Source: Verrucomicrobiota bacterium (lineage in GTDB: Bacteria; Verrucomicrobiota; Verrucomicrobiia; Opitutales; Opitutaceae). From it: 63,236 bases of DNA. The stretch covers positions 1 to 63,236 of the forward strand of contig JANYJB010000067.1 in the NCBI GenBank assembly GCA_025361935.1. Reading direction: 5' to 3'. Below the pieces are notes generated by a model, which ran no database searches, was not told the origin of the DNA, and worked only from the letters and a program-made list of their open reading frames with translations. Shown piece after piece: positions 43,219 to 51,335 of the stretch (the stretch's first letter is position 1; the number at the start of each line of letters is the position of its first letter). The position numbers and the translations under genes are program-made.

Positions 43219-44183
43219 TGTTTTTTCCTCCATTTGATTAGGCGGGCAAACCACCCGGTCTCCACGACTTCGGCTTCTTCACGCAAAATTGATTTTAACA
43301 TGTCGGCCACGATGACCTCGACCGTCGGATCCTTCAGCACGGCGGCCAGATGGCGCCGCTCCGCACCGTCGGCAATCCGTTGCTCCAGCTCTTTGCACTC
43401 GTCCCCAAACCAAGCGCGCAGGGCCAGCGCGCGCTCCTCAAGCGCGGCCCGCACATCTGCGATCTGCCCGCCCGCCACATGCGCGGCCATGTCCCTCTCG
43501 GAAACCGAAAGAGGAGCGTGCAGCCGCTTGCGCAAAGCCGCCCTCATCGGCGCAGGTTGGGCGCGCACGGCTTGGGCCAGTCCCTCGATGAGATGCAGCC
43601 CCTTCGAACCCATGCGAAAGGGCAGGTGATGCGAAAGCGCCTCCTCGTCGATGTTGGACAGCGCGTTGAGCAGACTGCGGAAATCCCCGCCCACGATCAC
43701 GCTTTGCGCCATGCGCTGGGCGAGGAAGGCGAATTCGCGCAACGTGGAGACGTTTTCCAAACGGCAAAACGACAGTGTCTCGGGCGCCAGCGCCGTCAGC
43801 CCGACAGGAAAGTCTTCAGAAATGCCCAGTTTTTCGAGATTTCGAAGCAGAGGATTGTCTCGCATGGCGGATTCCTCGCCATGCGTCACCATGTCGCCAA
43901 ACGGTTCATCGAACGCGAGCGTCTCTCTGAGAATCTCTATCAAGTGATCCGCCATGCGCAGCGGCTGGCCGCTTAAGGCGAGTCGCTCTTTGACTTGGTC
44001 AAACTCAAGGCCGATGTAACCGGCCGGCGTCTCGTCCTCGCCTTTGATGGGCCAGTCAAGACCTTCGAGGTTTTGCGCGAGGCTGCTTAGCGAGGTTTCG
44101 GCGAGGATGGAGGATGCGAAGGCGGCGCGGACCTTATTCCAATCGTGCGCGGTGCAGCGGGAAAAGGGAGTGGCGGTCATCAT
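43215..44183 (-). CDS. Unknown protein between ParA and coiled-coil genes (322 aa)
   Basis: A 322-residue soluble, mainly helical protein not recognised. No signal peptide, transmembrane segment or nucleotide-binding motif. Internal Leu-rich helices occur (LREFAFLAQRMAQSVIVGG; MRAALRKRLHAPLSVSERDM), and the C terminus is basic (WFARLIKWRKKQ). The gene lies 21 bp after parA and overlaps the coiled-coil gene by 4 bp, so the three are one operon. It may link the ParA ATPase with a cargo; that is inference from context. Confidence 0.65.
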   Translation of the reverse strand: MMTATPFSRCTAHDWNKVRAAFASSILAETSLSSLAQNLEGLDWPIKGEDETPAGYIGLEFDQVKERLALSGQPLRMADHLIEILRETLAFDEPFGDMVTHGEESAMRDNPLLRNLEKLGISEDFPVGLTALAPETLSFCRLENVSTLREFAFLAQRMAQSVIVGGDFRSLLNALSNIDEEALSHHLPFRMGSKGLHLIEGLAQAVRAQPAPMRAALRKRLHAPLSVSERDMAAHVAGGQIADVRAALEERALALRAWFGDECKELEQRIADGAERRHLAAVLKDPTVEVIVADMLKSILREEAEVVETGWFARLIKWRKKQ

Positions 44184-44204
44184 GGCGGTAATGGGGTTGG
44201 GTGA

Positions 44205-45095
44205 TCAGGCGGCATGGCGGTCCAGTTCCAACGCGAGGCGGCGGTAATCGTTGACGACGTTGTCGTGAGTGGGGTCGGCACCCTCCTGCCCGATCAGGTT
44301 GACGGGCAAGCCAAGGGTCACCGCCCGGCGCACGACCATCGCGTCGCGGATTTGCGTGTCGAAAATCTTGGACTGCGGCGCCGCGCGGCGCGCCGTCTTG
44401 AATTGGTTAAGGCGAAGTTGCATCCGCATCTTCGGCACCTCGATGTCGGCACCCGTCTTGATCGAGTTGAAGATGATGCCGTGAACCTGAGCCGCCGTGC
44501 CCATCGACGCCTTGCGGAACCCCGCGGAGAGCTGCTGGAACTTCCCCAGCTTTTCCACAAGCAGCGTGAATCCGATGAGGCTCAGCGCGTCGGGATTGGC
44601 CGGCACGTAGATTTCGTTCGCACTGAAAACCCCGCACTGCGAGGCGCGCAGCAGATTAGGCGGACAATCAAACAGCACGTAATCGTAATTCAGCGCCAGC
44701 TCGGCCAGTTGCTCCTGAAAAACAAGATAGGCCGGCCGGCCGGCGTCGCCGGTGTATTCGTTTTCGAGATCAACTAGGTTGAACGTCGTCGGCAGCAGAT
44801 CTAGGCCGGGCAGGATCGGTTGGCCGCTTTTGTCTTCGACCACATTCTTAACGACCAGGTCTCGCAGGCGCACGCCACCCGGCTCGAAGAAAGAATACAC
44901 TGCGCCTTTCCCATCGGAGTTAAGCCTGTTCCAGCGCTCCAGTCGCATCAGCCAGATGCTCGTGTTTGATTGCGTGTCGAAATCGCAAAGCAGCACGCGA
45001 CGCCCGAGTTTCGCGAGGCAAGACGCCGTGTTGACGATCAACGAGGTCTTCCCAACTCCACCCTTGTAGTTGATGAAACAAATTTTGCGGGACAT
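44205..45095 (-). CDS. ParA/Soj-family ATPase, orphan
   Basis: A 296-residue P-loop ATPase with the deviant Walker A KGGVGKTS (residues 11-18, the signature Lys11 present), the switch-like DFDTQSNTS and Walker B-like FDCPPNLLRAS. ParA proteins form ATP-dependent dimers on DNA or membranes and position plasmids, chromosomes, chemoreceptor arrays or carboxysomes. No parB gene or parS-like repeat lies nearby, and the next two genes encode unknown and coiled-coil proteins. MSRKICFIN was chosen as start; two upstream in-frame ATGs would add 12 or 25 residues. Confidence 0.9.
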   Translation of the reverse strand: MSRKICFINYKGGVGKTSLIVNTASCLAKLGRRVLLCDFDTQSNTSIWLMRLERWNRLNSDGKGAVYSFFEPGGVRLRDLVVKNVVEDKSGQPILPGLDLLPTTFNLVDLENEYTGDAGRPAYLVFQEQLAELALNYDYVLFDCPPNLLRASQCGVFSANEIYVPANPDALSLIGFTLLVEKLGKFQQLSAGFRKASMGTAAQVHGIIFNSIKTGADIEVPKMRMQLRLNQFKTARRAAPQSKIFDTQIRDAMVVRRAVTLGLPVNLIGQEGADPTHDNVVNDYRRLALELDRHAA

Positions 45096-45178
45096 GGAGG
45101 AGGAGCAGCCGTCTGCTTCTGTTCCAAACATGCTACCAAATGCAACGTGCGCGAGCGCGTATCGCGCCAACGTCCCTT

Positions 45179-45207
45179 TTGACTGTTTTTTTGCAGTGTC
45201 GTATCCA
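45179..45207 (+). promoter_or_regulatory. Possible sigma-70 promoter upstream of the CheY-like gene
   Basis: TTGACT (45179-45184) matches the -35 box in five of six positions, and TATCCA (45202-45207) sits 17 bp downstream as a weak -10 box. It would start a transcript toward the regulator gene, about 75 bp upstream. Not tested against the background frequency of such pairs. Confidence 0.35.
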
Positions 45208-45221
45208 TTTTAGAACTCCAC

Positions 45222-45239
45222 TTGTAACAAATTTGTAAC
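45222..45239 (+). promoter_or_regulatory. Tandem 7-4-7 direct repeat resembling an OmpR/PhoB-type site
   Basis: TTGTAAC AAAT TTGTAAC: two identical 7-bp half-sites separated by 4 bp (11-bp period), the layout of Pho-box-like sites bound by OmpR-family regulators. It contains a 10-bp palindrome ACAAATTTGT as an alternative reading. Located between the divergent parA cassette and the response regulator at 45284. Confidence 0.4.
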
Positions 45240-45283
45240 GCACACGGCACCAGCCCGCCACGGATCCCGGGCATGCTCGGCTC

Positions 45284-45673
45284 GTGACGCCTCTGATTCT
45301 CAGCGTGGACGACGAGCACGACGTGACCGATCTGGTGCGTTTTCATCTCGTGCGCGCAGGTTGCGAAGTGATCACCGCCGCCACCGGACGCGAAGCCATC
45401 GGGCTTGTGCAAAACCGCCACCCCGATCTCATCCTACTCGATTTGATGCTGCCGGACATCGACGGCTTCGGCGTGTGCGAGATCCTGCGCCGTCAGCCTG
45501 AAACCGCTGCAATTCCAATCATTATTCTGACCGCATGGGCCACTCCGGACGCACGTCACATTGGACTGGACCTCGGCGCGATCGACTACCTCACCAAGCC
45601 CTTCAGCCCGCGGGAACTCGTCGAGCGCGTGCAACACCTCCTCAGCTTGCGCCATTCTTCCGCCACGGCCTGA
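45284..45673 (+). CDS. Single-domain response regulator (CheY-like)
   Basis: A 129-residue receiver domain: SVDDEHD acidic pair, phospho-acceptor Asp53 in LLDLMLPDIDGFGV, the Thr in IILTAWAT and Lys in YLTKPFSPREL. The PFSPREL C-terminal helix resembles the receiver part of OmpR-type proteins, but no output domain follows; the frame stops. The start is GTG at 45284. The stop overlaps the next ATG (TGATG), so it is translationally coupled to the Gre-like protein. No kinase nearby. Confidence 0.85.
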   Translation: MTPLILSVDDEHDVTDLVRFHLVRAGCEVITAATGREAIGLVQNRHPDLILLDLMLPDIDGFGVCEILRRQPETAAIPIIILTAWATPDARHIGLDLGAIDYLTKPFSPRELVERVQHLLSLRHSSATA

Positions 45674-46197
45674 TGGTTTCGCTGGATTCACCTGCTTGTC
45701 AGGCTACAGTGAGTCTGATGCAGAAAGCCCCCTTCCGCAAAGCCATCGTTGACCAACTCCGCCGAGAACTCGAGTTGCAGGCCCGCGCCGCGCACGAATC
45801 ACGGGAAGAAGCCACCAGCGTGGAAAACAAGGCCGAGGGCCAATACGACATGCGCAGCCAAGAAGCCGCCTACCTCGCCGAGGGTCAGGCCCGCTTTGCT
45901 GCCGAGATATCCGAGAGCATTGCCGTTTATCAGACACTCGATCTGCCCACCTTCGCGACCGACACCCTGATCGCCGTGGGGGCGATCATCACCCTCGAAG
46001 CCAAAGGTCGCCGGAGCGTTTATTTTCTCGGCCCGCGCAACGGCGGACTTGAGGCACACGTGGACGACATTGATTTCGTCGTGGTCACGCCCACCTCGCC
46101 TCTCGGCAGACAGTTGGTGGGATGCAGACTGGGGGAGGCGGTCAGCCTACCGGGCCGAGGCGGACCGGTGCTTCACCGCATCGTCGGTATCCGCTGA
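45673..46197 (+). CDS. GreA/GreB-like protein
   Basis: A 174-residue protein. The N-terminal half is a helical, charged segment (about 15-65) and the C-terminal half has the Gre C-terminal fold pattern: VGAIITLEAKGRRSVYFLGP, then PTSPLGRQLVGCRLGEAV and HRIVGIR. Compared with GreA the SPLG motif is kept. Whether the coiled-coil tip acidic pair needed for transcript cleavage is kept cannot be judged by eye. It may bind RNA polymerase. Alternative start ATG at 45718 would remove 15 residues. Confidence 0.72.
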   Translation: MVSLDSPACQATVSLMQKAPFRKAIVDQLRRELELQARAAHESREEATSVENKAEGQYDMRSQEAAYLAEGQARFAAEISESIAVYQTLDLPTFATDTLIAVGAIITLEAKGRRSVYFLGPRNGGLEAHVDDIDFVVVTPTSPLGRQLVGCRLGEAVSLPGRGGPVLHRIVGIR

Positions 46198-46202
46198 TTC
46201 CC

Positions 46203-47645
46203 TCAAAGCGCGTTGTCGTAAAGCTGCTCGTAAGCGCGCGCCGCCGTCAGCCAACTGAAATCGCGCTTCATGCCGTTCGTCTGGGCAATTTTTAAACGCA
46301 TCGGATCGGCGTGAAGTTTCACCATGCGCTTCAATCCTTCGGCCACGCCTGCTACTGTGGGGGGGAAAGTGATGCCCGTGCCCGTTTCGGGAGTGGCATC
46401 AATGTCCGTCACGGTGTCAGCCAACCCGCCCACGCGCGTGACAAGCGGCACCGTGCCGTAGACCTGCGAATACATCTGGTTCAACCCGCACGGTTCAAAG
46501 CGCGACGGCATCAGAAAAAAATCGCTGCCCGCCTCGACCAGATGGCTCATGGCCTCGTCATGGCGCGAACAAAGAGCCACGCGATCAGGAGCCAGCGCCG
46601 AGAGCTTGCGCAGCTCCTCCTCAAAGCGCTTTTCACCGGTTCCAAGCACGATGAAACGCACGTTCTCCGTGAGGAAAAACGCCTCGTTCGCCAGCACGAG
46701 GTCGATCCCCTTCTGCTCCGTAAGCCTGCAGACCATGCCGACGACCGGGCCGGCAAACTTGGGATCGAAGCCGTTGCGCTTAAGAAGATCAGCGCGGCAG
46801 GCCGCCTTGCCCGTAAAATCAGAGACGGAATAATTCGCCGGGATCAGTGCGTCCTTCGCAGGATTCCAGATGTCTGTGTCGATGCCGTTGATCAGACCGA
46901 CAATGTCAGTCCCCCGCGTGCCTACCACGCCGTCGAGACCGCAGCCGAATTCCGGCGTTTGGATTTCCCGCGCATATCGCGGACTCACCGTCGTGACGCG
47001 GTCCGCAAAAAGGATGCCCGCCTTCATCATGCTCATCTGCCCGTAGAACTCCACGCCGTCGATGCCCATGAGCTCGTCAGGCAGGTTCGTCCGGTAGAAC
47101 GAGCGCATCGGGAAAACACCTTGGAACGCGATGTTGTGGATAGTGAAGATGGTCTTCATCGCCAGCGTCGCTTCGTAACGCTGCTCGGCGTGACGCAGCA
47201 GCAGTGGCAAGAGTCCACACTGCCAGTCATGACTGTGCACCACGTCCGCACGAAACTCCAGAAAGCGCAGCGTCTCGACCACACCTTTGCAGAAGAAAAT
47301 AAACCGGTGGTGGTTGTCTTCGTAATCACGTTCGGGCGTGCCGTAGGGAGCGCGACGGTCAAAAAATTCCTCTCTGCACACCAGATGCACGGTGAGGTTC
47401 GGCTTCAGGGAAAAAGACCTGACCTCACCGCTCATAAACGTGTCACCCATCTCGATGCGCAGCTTGAGCGTGCGCTTCGCCGCGCTTGTAAGCGGATGAT
47501 CAATCACCGAGCGGTAGCCCGGCACGAAAACCGCGACCTCATGCTCCAGATCGGCCAAGGTCGATGAAAGCGCGCCCACCGCGTCAGCCAGCCCCCCGGT
47601 TTTCACATAAGGGAATAATTCGCTGGCGACATGGACGATTTTCAT
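46203..47645 (-). CDS. glgA: Glycogen synthase
   Basis: Transfers glucose from ADP-glucose to glycogen (GT5). The 480-residue protein starts with the ADP-binding VKTGGLADAVGALSS, contains MKTIFTIHNIAFQGVFP, and has the GT-B C-terminal site with RFEPCGLNQMYSQ and GGLADTVTDID. Length is normal. No glgB/glgC/glgP in the window. It is divergent from rnr and separated from the Gre-like gene by 5 bp (convergent). Confidence 0.95.
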   Translation of the reverse strand: MKIVHVASELFPYVKTGGLADAVGALSSTLADLEHEVAVFVPGYRSVIDHPLTSAAKRTLKLRIEMGDTFMSGEVRSFSLKPNLTVHLVCREEFFDRRAPYGTPERDYEDNHHRFIFFCKGVVETLRFLEFRADVVHSHDWQCGLLPLLLRHAEQRYEATLAMKTIFTIHNIAFQGVFPMRSFYRTNLPDELMGIDGVEFYGQMSMMKAGILFADRVTTVSPRYAREIQTPEFGCGLDGVVGTRGTDIVGLINGIDTDIWNPAKDALIPANYSVSDFTGKAACRADLLKRNGFDPKFAGPVVGMVCRLTEQKGIDLVLANEAFFLTENVRFIVLGTGEKRFEEELRKLSALAPDRVALCSRHDEAMSHLVEAGSDFFLMPSRFEPCGLNQMYSQVYGTVPLVTRVGGLADTVTDIDATPETGTGITFPPTVAGVAEGLKRMVKLHADPMRLKIAQTNGMKRDFSWLTAARAYEQLYDNAL

Positions 47646-47725
47646 CGCACCAACCTAATCAGTGGCCTTGCCTGATTTCCACTGTAAAAACCCTAAGACT
47701 CGGGTTTAGACACTCAGTAAAAGGT

Positions 47726-50098
47726 ATGAAATTCCGCGAACGCATTCTGGAAATCCTTTATCAGCCGGATTACCGGCCAGGCACCATCCTCGACCTTTCC
47801 CGCGTCCTCGGCCTCAACAAAAAACAGCGACCGCAACTCGCCCACGAAATCCGCGGCATGTTGTCCAAGGGCGAACTTGCCCTCGTCAAAGGCGACCGCA
47901 TCGCCCTCCCCGGCGGCGCTTCTTCAACGCACGGTGCGAAGTCATCGCGTCCGACCTTCTCTCCCTCACGCCAAACACGCGAACCTCGCGAACACACCGG
48001 CCGCGATACCGAAACCCTCACCGGTCGCATCATGTTTCGACAAGGAGGCTCCGCCTTCGTGATTCCAGCGAAGACCGGCGACGATCCCGACCCCGACGCC
48101 ATCCAGATTTTCCCCGAGGACAGCGGCCTCGCCCTTCACGGCGACACCGTCGAGATCGCCGTGAATCCCGGCATCCGCCAGCGACGCGATGGCAAGGGCA
48201 CCGAGCGCACCGGCCGCGTCCTGCGCGTCACCGAGAGCGCCCGCACCACCATTGTAGGCAACCTCCAGAAAATCCGCAGCACCTACTACGTCCGCCCCGA
48301 CGACCCGCGCATCATCCACGACATCGTCGTCGACGACCCAGCCGCCGGAAAATCAAAACTTACGCTTTCCGCCGGCGATAAAGTCGTCGTGAAACTCGCC
48401 CCCTGGACGCAGCGTAACAAGATGATCGAAGGCGAGATCATCGAGCGCCTTGGAAAAACCTTTGAACCGCGCGCCGAACTCGCGGGCATTTACCACAAGT
48501 TCAACCTCGACCCGACCTTCCCCGTTGAAGTCGAACGCGAAGTCGCCGCCTTGCCTGACGTCGTCCGCCCGCAGGACATCGTGGGTCGTCTCGACTACCG
48601 CGAGATTCCCACCTTCACGATCGACCCCGACGACGCCAAGGACTTCGACGACGCCCTCTCCATCGAGAGCCTCCCCAACGGCGACACCCGCATCGGCGTC
48701 CACATCGCCGACGTCTCCGCCTACGTCAAAACTGGCACCGTCCTCGACAAGGAAGCCCAGCGCCGCGGCAACTCCACCTACCTCGTCGGCACGGTCATCC
48801 CGATGCTGCCCGAAAAACTTTCCAACGGCCTCTGCTCCCTCGTCGAAGCCCAGGACCGGTTGACCAAGGCCACGCTCCTCACCTTCGACCCCAAAGGCCG
48901 TCTCAAGCCCGAGGCCACCACCTACGCCAACACCGTCATCCGCAGCCGCAAGCGACTCACCTATAAACAAGCCTACGCGCTCCTCTTCGAGAAAAGCCTC
49001 GAAAAAATCCGCGCCCTGCCGCTCCCACCCAAACACCAGACCGGCTCTACCGGGCGCGCACTCAATTCGCTCACCGATACCGAACTCAACGAACTCCAGG
49101 CCGGCGCCCACCTCCTCTGGAAACTCGCCAGCAAGCTCCGCCGAGACCGCATGACCAACGGCAGCCTCGATCTCGACATGCCCGAGACCAAGGTCTTCGT
49201 GGACGCCGAGGGCTACGCCGACCGCCTCGAAAAAATTGAGCACGACGAAAGCCACCAGCTCATCGAGGAGTTCATGCTCGCGGCCAACGAAGCCGTCGCC
49301 CGCCTCTCCCGCACCAAGAGCCTGCCATCACTCTACCGCGTCCACGACGAACCCGACCCCGATAAACTCGCCGAGCTCCGCGAGTTTCTTTCGACGTTCC
49401 ATGTCAAAACTGGCGACCTCACCAAGCGCGAGGAACTCGTCCAGCTCCTCCGCACCCTCGAAAAACATCCGCAGGGCTACACCCTCCGCACGCAGCTCCT
49501 GCGCAGCTTGAAAAAAGCCTGCTACCGCGGCTCCCCCGACGGCCACTTCGGCCTCGCGAAGAACGACTACACCCACTTCACCTCGCCCATCCGCCGCTAC
49601 TCCGACCTCGTCGTCCACCGCGTGCTAGATCAATACCTCATCAAGTTCGAAGGCTACGCCGCCCCCGCCAGCTACCGGTTCGACTACACCGCCGCCAAGA
49701 TGATCACACTCGGCGAACATCTCAGCCTCACCGAGATCAACTCCACCGAAGCCGAGCGCGAAAGTGTGAAGATCAAGCTCCTCGAATTCTTCGAGCGCGA
49801 ACTCGCCAAGGAAACCAAGACGATCTTCGCCGCTGTCATCACCGACGTCCGCCCGCACGGTCTGTTTATCGAGCTCACCGAGTCCATGACCTTCGGTTTT
49901 CTGCCGACCAACTCGCTGCCCGACGACATCTACAACCCCAACTCCGCCGTCACCGCCCTCATCGGCCGTCGCACTAAAAAAACCTACGAGCTGGGCGGAA
50001 AAATCGACGTGATCGTGGACAAAGTTGACCGCTTCAAGCGCATGATCGACTTCCGCCTCGCCAGCGCAAAATCACCAGAGTCGGTTTCAAAATCCTGA
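47726..50098 (+). CDS. rnr: Ribonuclease R (RNase II family)
   Basis: A processive 3'-5' exoribonuclease able to degrade structured RNA. The 790-residue protein has an N-terminal winged-helix segment, cold-shock-like domains (GRIMFRQGGSAFVIPA), the RNB catalytic core with TIDPDDAKDFDDALS carrying the metal-binding Asp residues, and a C-terminal S1 domain (VITDVRPHGLFIELTESMTF). The preceding AAAAGGT could serve as a weak Shine-Dalgarno for the ATG at 47726. Confidence 0.95.
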   Translation: MKFRERILEILYQPDYRPGTILDLSRVLGLNKKQRPQLAHEIRGMLSKGELALVKGDRIALPGGASSTHGAKSSRPTFSPSRQTREPREHTGRDTETLTGRIMFRQGGSAFVIPAKTGDDPDPDAIQIFPEDSGLALHGDTVEIAVNPGIRQRRDGKGTERTGRVLRVTESARTTIVGNLQKIRSTYYVRPDDPRIIHDIVVDDPAAGKSKLTLSAGDKVVVKLAPWTQRNKMIEGEIIERLGKTFEPRAELAGIYHKFNLDPTFPVEVEREVAALPDVVRPQDIVGRLDYREIPTFTIDPDDAKDFDDALSIESLPNGDTRIGVHIADVSAYVKTGTVLDKEAQRRGNSTYLVGTVIPMLPEKLSNGLCSLVEAQDRLTKATLLTFDPKGRLKPEATTYANTVIRSRKRLTYKQAYALLFEKSLEKIRALPLPPKHQTGSTGRALNSLTDTELNELQAGAHLLWKLASKLRRDRMTNGSLDLDMPETKVFVDAEGYADRLEKIEHDESHQLIEEFMLAANEAVARLSRTKSLPSLYRVHDEPDPDKLAELREFLSTFHVKTGDLTKREELVQLLRTLEKHPQGYTLRTQLLRSLKKACYRGSPDGHFGLAKNDYTHFTSPIRRYSDLVVHRVLDQYLIKFEGYAAPASYRFDYTAAKMITLGEHLSLTEINSTEAERESVKIKLLEFFERELAKETKTIFAAVITDVRPHGLFIELTESMTFGFLPTNSLPDDIYNPNSAVTALIGRRTKKTYELGGKIDVIVDKVDRFKRMIDFRLASAKSPESVSKS

Positions 50099-50118
50099 TT
50101 TCTGATTCTCGTGTGACC

Positions 50119-50649
50119 ATGTCCCACTACGCCTTCGCCCAGACATTCCGCACGCTCTACGACAAAGCCGTCGCACTCTACGCCCAAGGCCGTCGCGGTG
50201 CCGAAACCTACTTCACACCCGAAGAGACTTCCTGCCTCTCCGCCAACGGACTCACCGCCCAAAACCTCTACGACTACGCCGAGGATCAGAACGGTTACGG
50301 CGAGCCCGGCTACGACATCGCCCTCGGCATCGAACTCCTCCGCCGCGATTATTTCCTGAACGTCCAGCACGGCAAGCCCAGCGGGAAAACCGCCGATCCC
50401 TCGACGTGGCCGGCCAAGGATGCCGCTATCCAAGGCATCGTCTGGCTCCCTCGTATTATTCCCAAGGCGCGCGCCAAATTGCTCGGCGAGCTTCCCGCCT
50501 CCATGATGTATGGCTGTGGCGGTGACCGGAAATTCTTCAAGACCCACGACATTAATCCCGTCGAATTCCTGGCCCTCGTCTGGCGAAACTTCGCCAACGA
50601 CGAAGCCATCATCGACTGGGTCGTGAAACGCAGCGCGGCGAAAGCCTGA
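50119..50649 (+). CDS. DUF5069-type protein
   Basis: A 176-residue protein resembling DUF5069, common in Verrucomicrobiota and Planctomycetota: IVWLPRIIPKARAKLLGELP (about 112-131), MYGCGGDRKFF, and FLALVWRNFANDEAIIDWV near the C terminus. Function unknown. ATG at 50119 was chosen; GTG at 50113 is an alternative. The gene lies 20 bp after rnr and is followed by a repeat element. Confidence 0.75.
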   Translation: MSHYAFAQTFRTLYDKAVALYAQGRRGAETYFTPEETSCLSANGLTAQNLYDYAEDQNGYGEPGYDIALGIELLRRDYFLNVQHGKPSGKTADPSTWPAKDAAIQGIVWLPRIIPKARAKLLGELPASMMYGCGGDRKFFKTHDINPVEFLALVWRNFANDEAIIDWVVKRSAAKA

Positions 50650-50657
50650 CTCCGAAA

Positions 50658-50789
50658 GGTAGGGACGGACCGCCGGGCCGTCCGCTCCGGATGTGAGAGT
50701 GAGGCTGGCTCGCGAGGATCGAAAATCGCGTAGCCAGCTCACTCCTACGTTGAAGTCATTCACGGCGCGCCCAGCGGTCACGCCCTACC
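50658..50789. repeat. GGTAGGG...CCCTACC inverted repeat, copy C, interrupted
   Basis: The left arm GGTAGGGACGGACCGCCGGG and the right arm GCGCGCCCAGCGGTCACGCC plus CTACC match copies A and B, but the loop is expanded to about 80 nt by a second repeat family (50693-50748). Located between DUF5069 and the rpmE2 terminator. Confidence 0.8.
50693..50748. repeat. GTAGGAG-type hairpin nested in repeat copy C
   Basis: The left arm GTGAGAGTGAGGCTGGCTCG and right arm TAGCCAGCTCACTCCTAC pair imperfectly around GGATCGAAAATC. The terminal ACTCCTAC is the reverse complement of the GTAGGAG start seen in the alaS insert at 36754. Nested placement implies that this family inserted into, or recombined with, the other one. 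Confidence 0.7.
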
Positions 50790-50810
50790 TTGATCCCAAA
50801 ATCCGCCCGC

Positions 50811-50839
50811 AAAAAAGCCCGCCGTTGCCGGCGGGCTTT
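50811..50839 (-). terminator. Rho-independent terminator of rpmJ2-rpmE2
   Basis: AAAGCCCGCCG (50814-50824) and CGGCGGGCTTT (50829-50839) form a perfect 11-bp stem with loop TTGC. Read on the minus strand, the stem is followed by a T run (six A on the plus strand at 50811-50816). It lies 25 bp after the L31 stop. Confidence 0.85.
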
Positions 50840-50863
50840 CGAAAAACGTCGTGCGACGAGGGC

Positions 50864-51118
50864 TTACTTGGCCTTCGAGCTGCGCTTGAACTTCGAGGTG
50901 AACTTCTCGACGCGGCCGGCGGTGTCCACGATGCGCTTCTCGCCGGTGTAGGCGGGGTGCGAATCAGAGGTCACGTCGCGGAGGACGATGAAAAACTCTT
51001 CGCCATCGATGACTTCCTTGCGGGCGGATTTCATCGTGGACTTGGTCAGGAAACGCTTGCCGCTCGACACGTCGAGGAAGCAAACATTGTTGAGAGAGGG
51101 ATGGCCTTCGGTTTTCAC
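50864..51118 (-). CDS. rpmE2: Ribosomal protein L31, zinc-free type B
   Basis: An 84-residue L31 with SHPAYTGEKRIVDTAGRVEKF, matching the type B (RpmE2/YkgM) family. It has only one Cys (NNVCFLD), so the CxxC zinc site of RpmE is absent. GTG start at 51118, 19 bp after rpmJ2. Replaces zinc-containing L31 when zinc is scarce in E. coli; whether a zinc-binding L31 also exists in this genome cannot be seen. Confidence 0.92.
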   Translation of the reverse strand: MKTEGHPSLNNVCFLDVSSGKRFLTKSTMKSARKEVIDGEEFFIVLRDVTSDSHPAYTGEKRIVDTAGRVEKFTSKFKRSSKAK

Positions 51119-51137
51119 GGCTTGGAAATGGAGTTAA

Positions 51138-51263
51138 TTAACCCTGACGCGCCTTGTAGCGGGGTTCGACCTTGTTGATCACGTAGATACGGCCCTTGCG
51201 GCGAACCACTTGGCAGGCAGGGTGACGCTTCTTCGCGGATTTGATGGAGGATACGACTTTCAT
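51138..51263 (-). CDS. rpmJ2: Ribosomal protein L36, zinc-free paralogue
   Basis: A 41-residue protein, [20 protein letters not shown] followed by [10 protein letters not shown] and PRYKARQG, matching L36. Canonical L36 has a CxxC...C...H zinc ribbon; here only one Cys remains, as in the YkgO-type form. It directly precedes rpmE2. ATG at 51263 is the only sensible start. Confidence 0.92.
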   Translation of the reverse strand: MKVVSSIKSAKKRHPACQVVRRKGRIYVINKVEPRYKARQG

Positions 51264-51335
51264 AAAAGGGACGAAAACACCGTTTGCGAAGACCCCTGTC
51301 AACGGAAATATTGGCCGGGTAGTGGCCGATTTCGC

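Noticed and set aside
45096-45110. Shine-Dalgarno before parA
   Set aside because: The purine-rich GGAGGAGGAG is on the plus strand; on the coding strand it reads CTCCTCC and cannot bind the ribosome as a Shine-Dalgarno.
51264-51335. Zur operator upstream of rpmJ2
   Set aside because: No GTTAT-type palindrome with an ATAAC partner was found in the gap.
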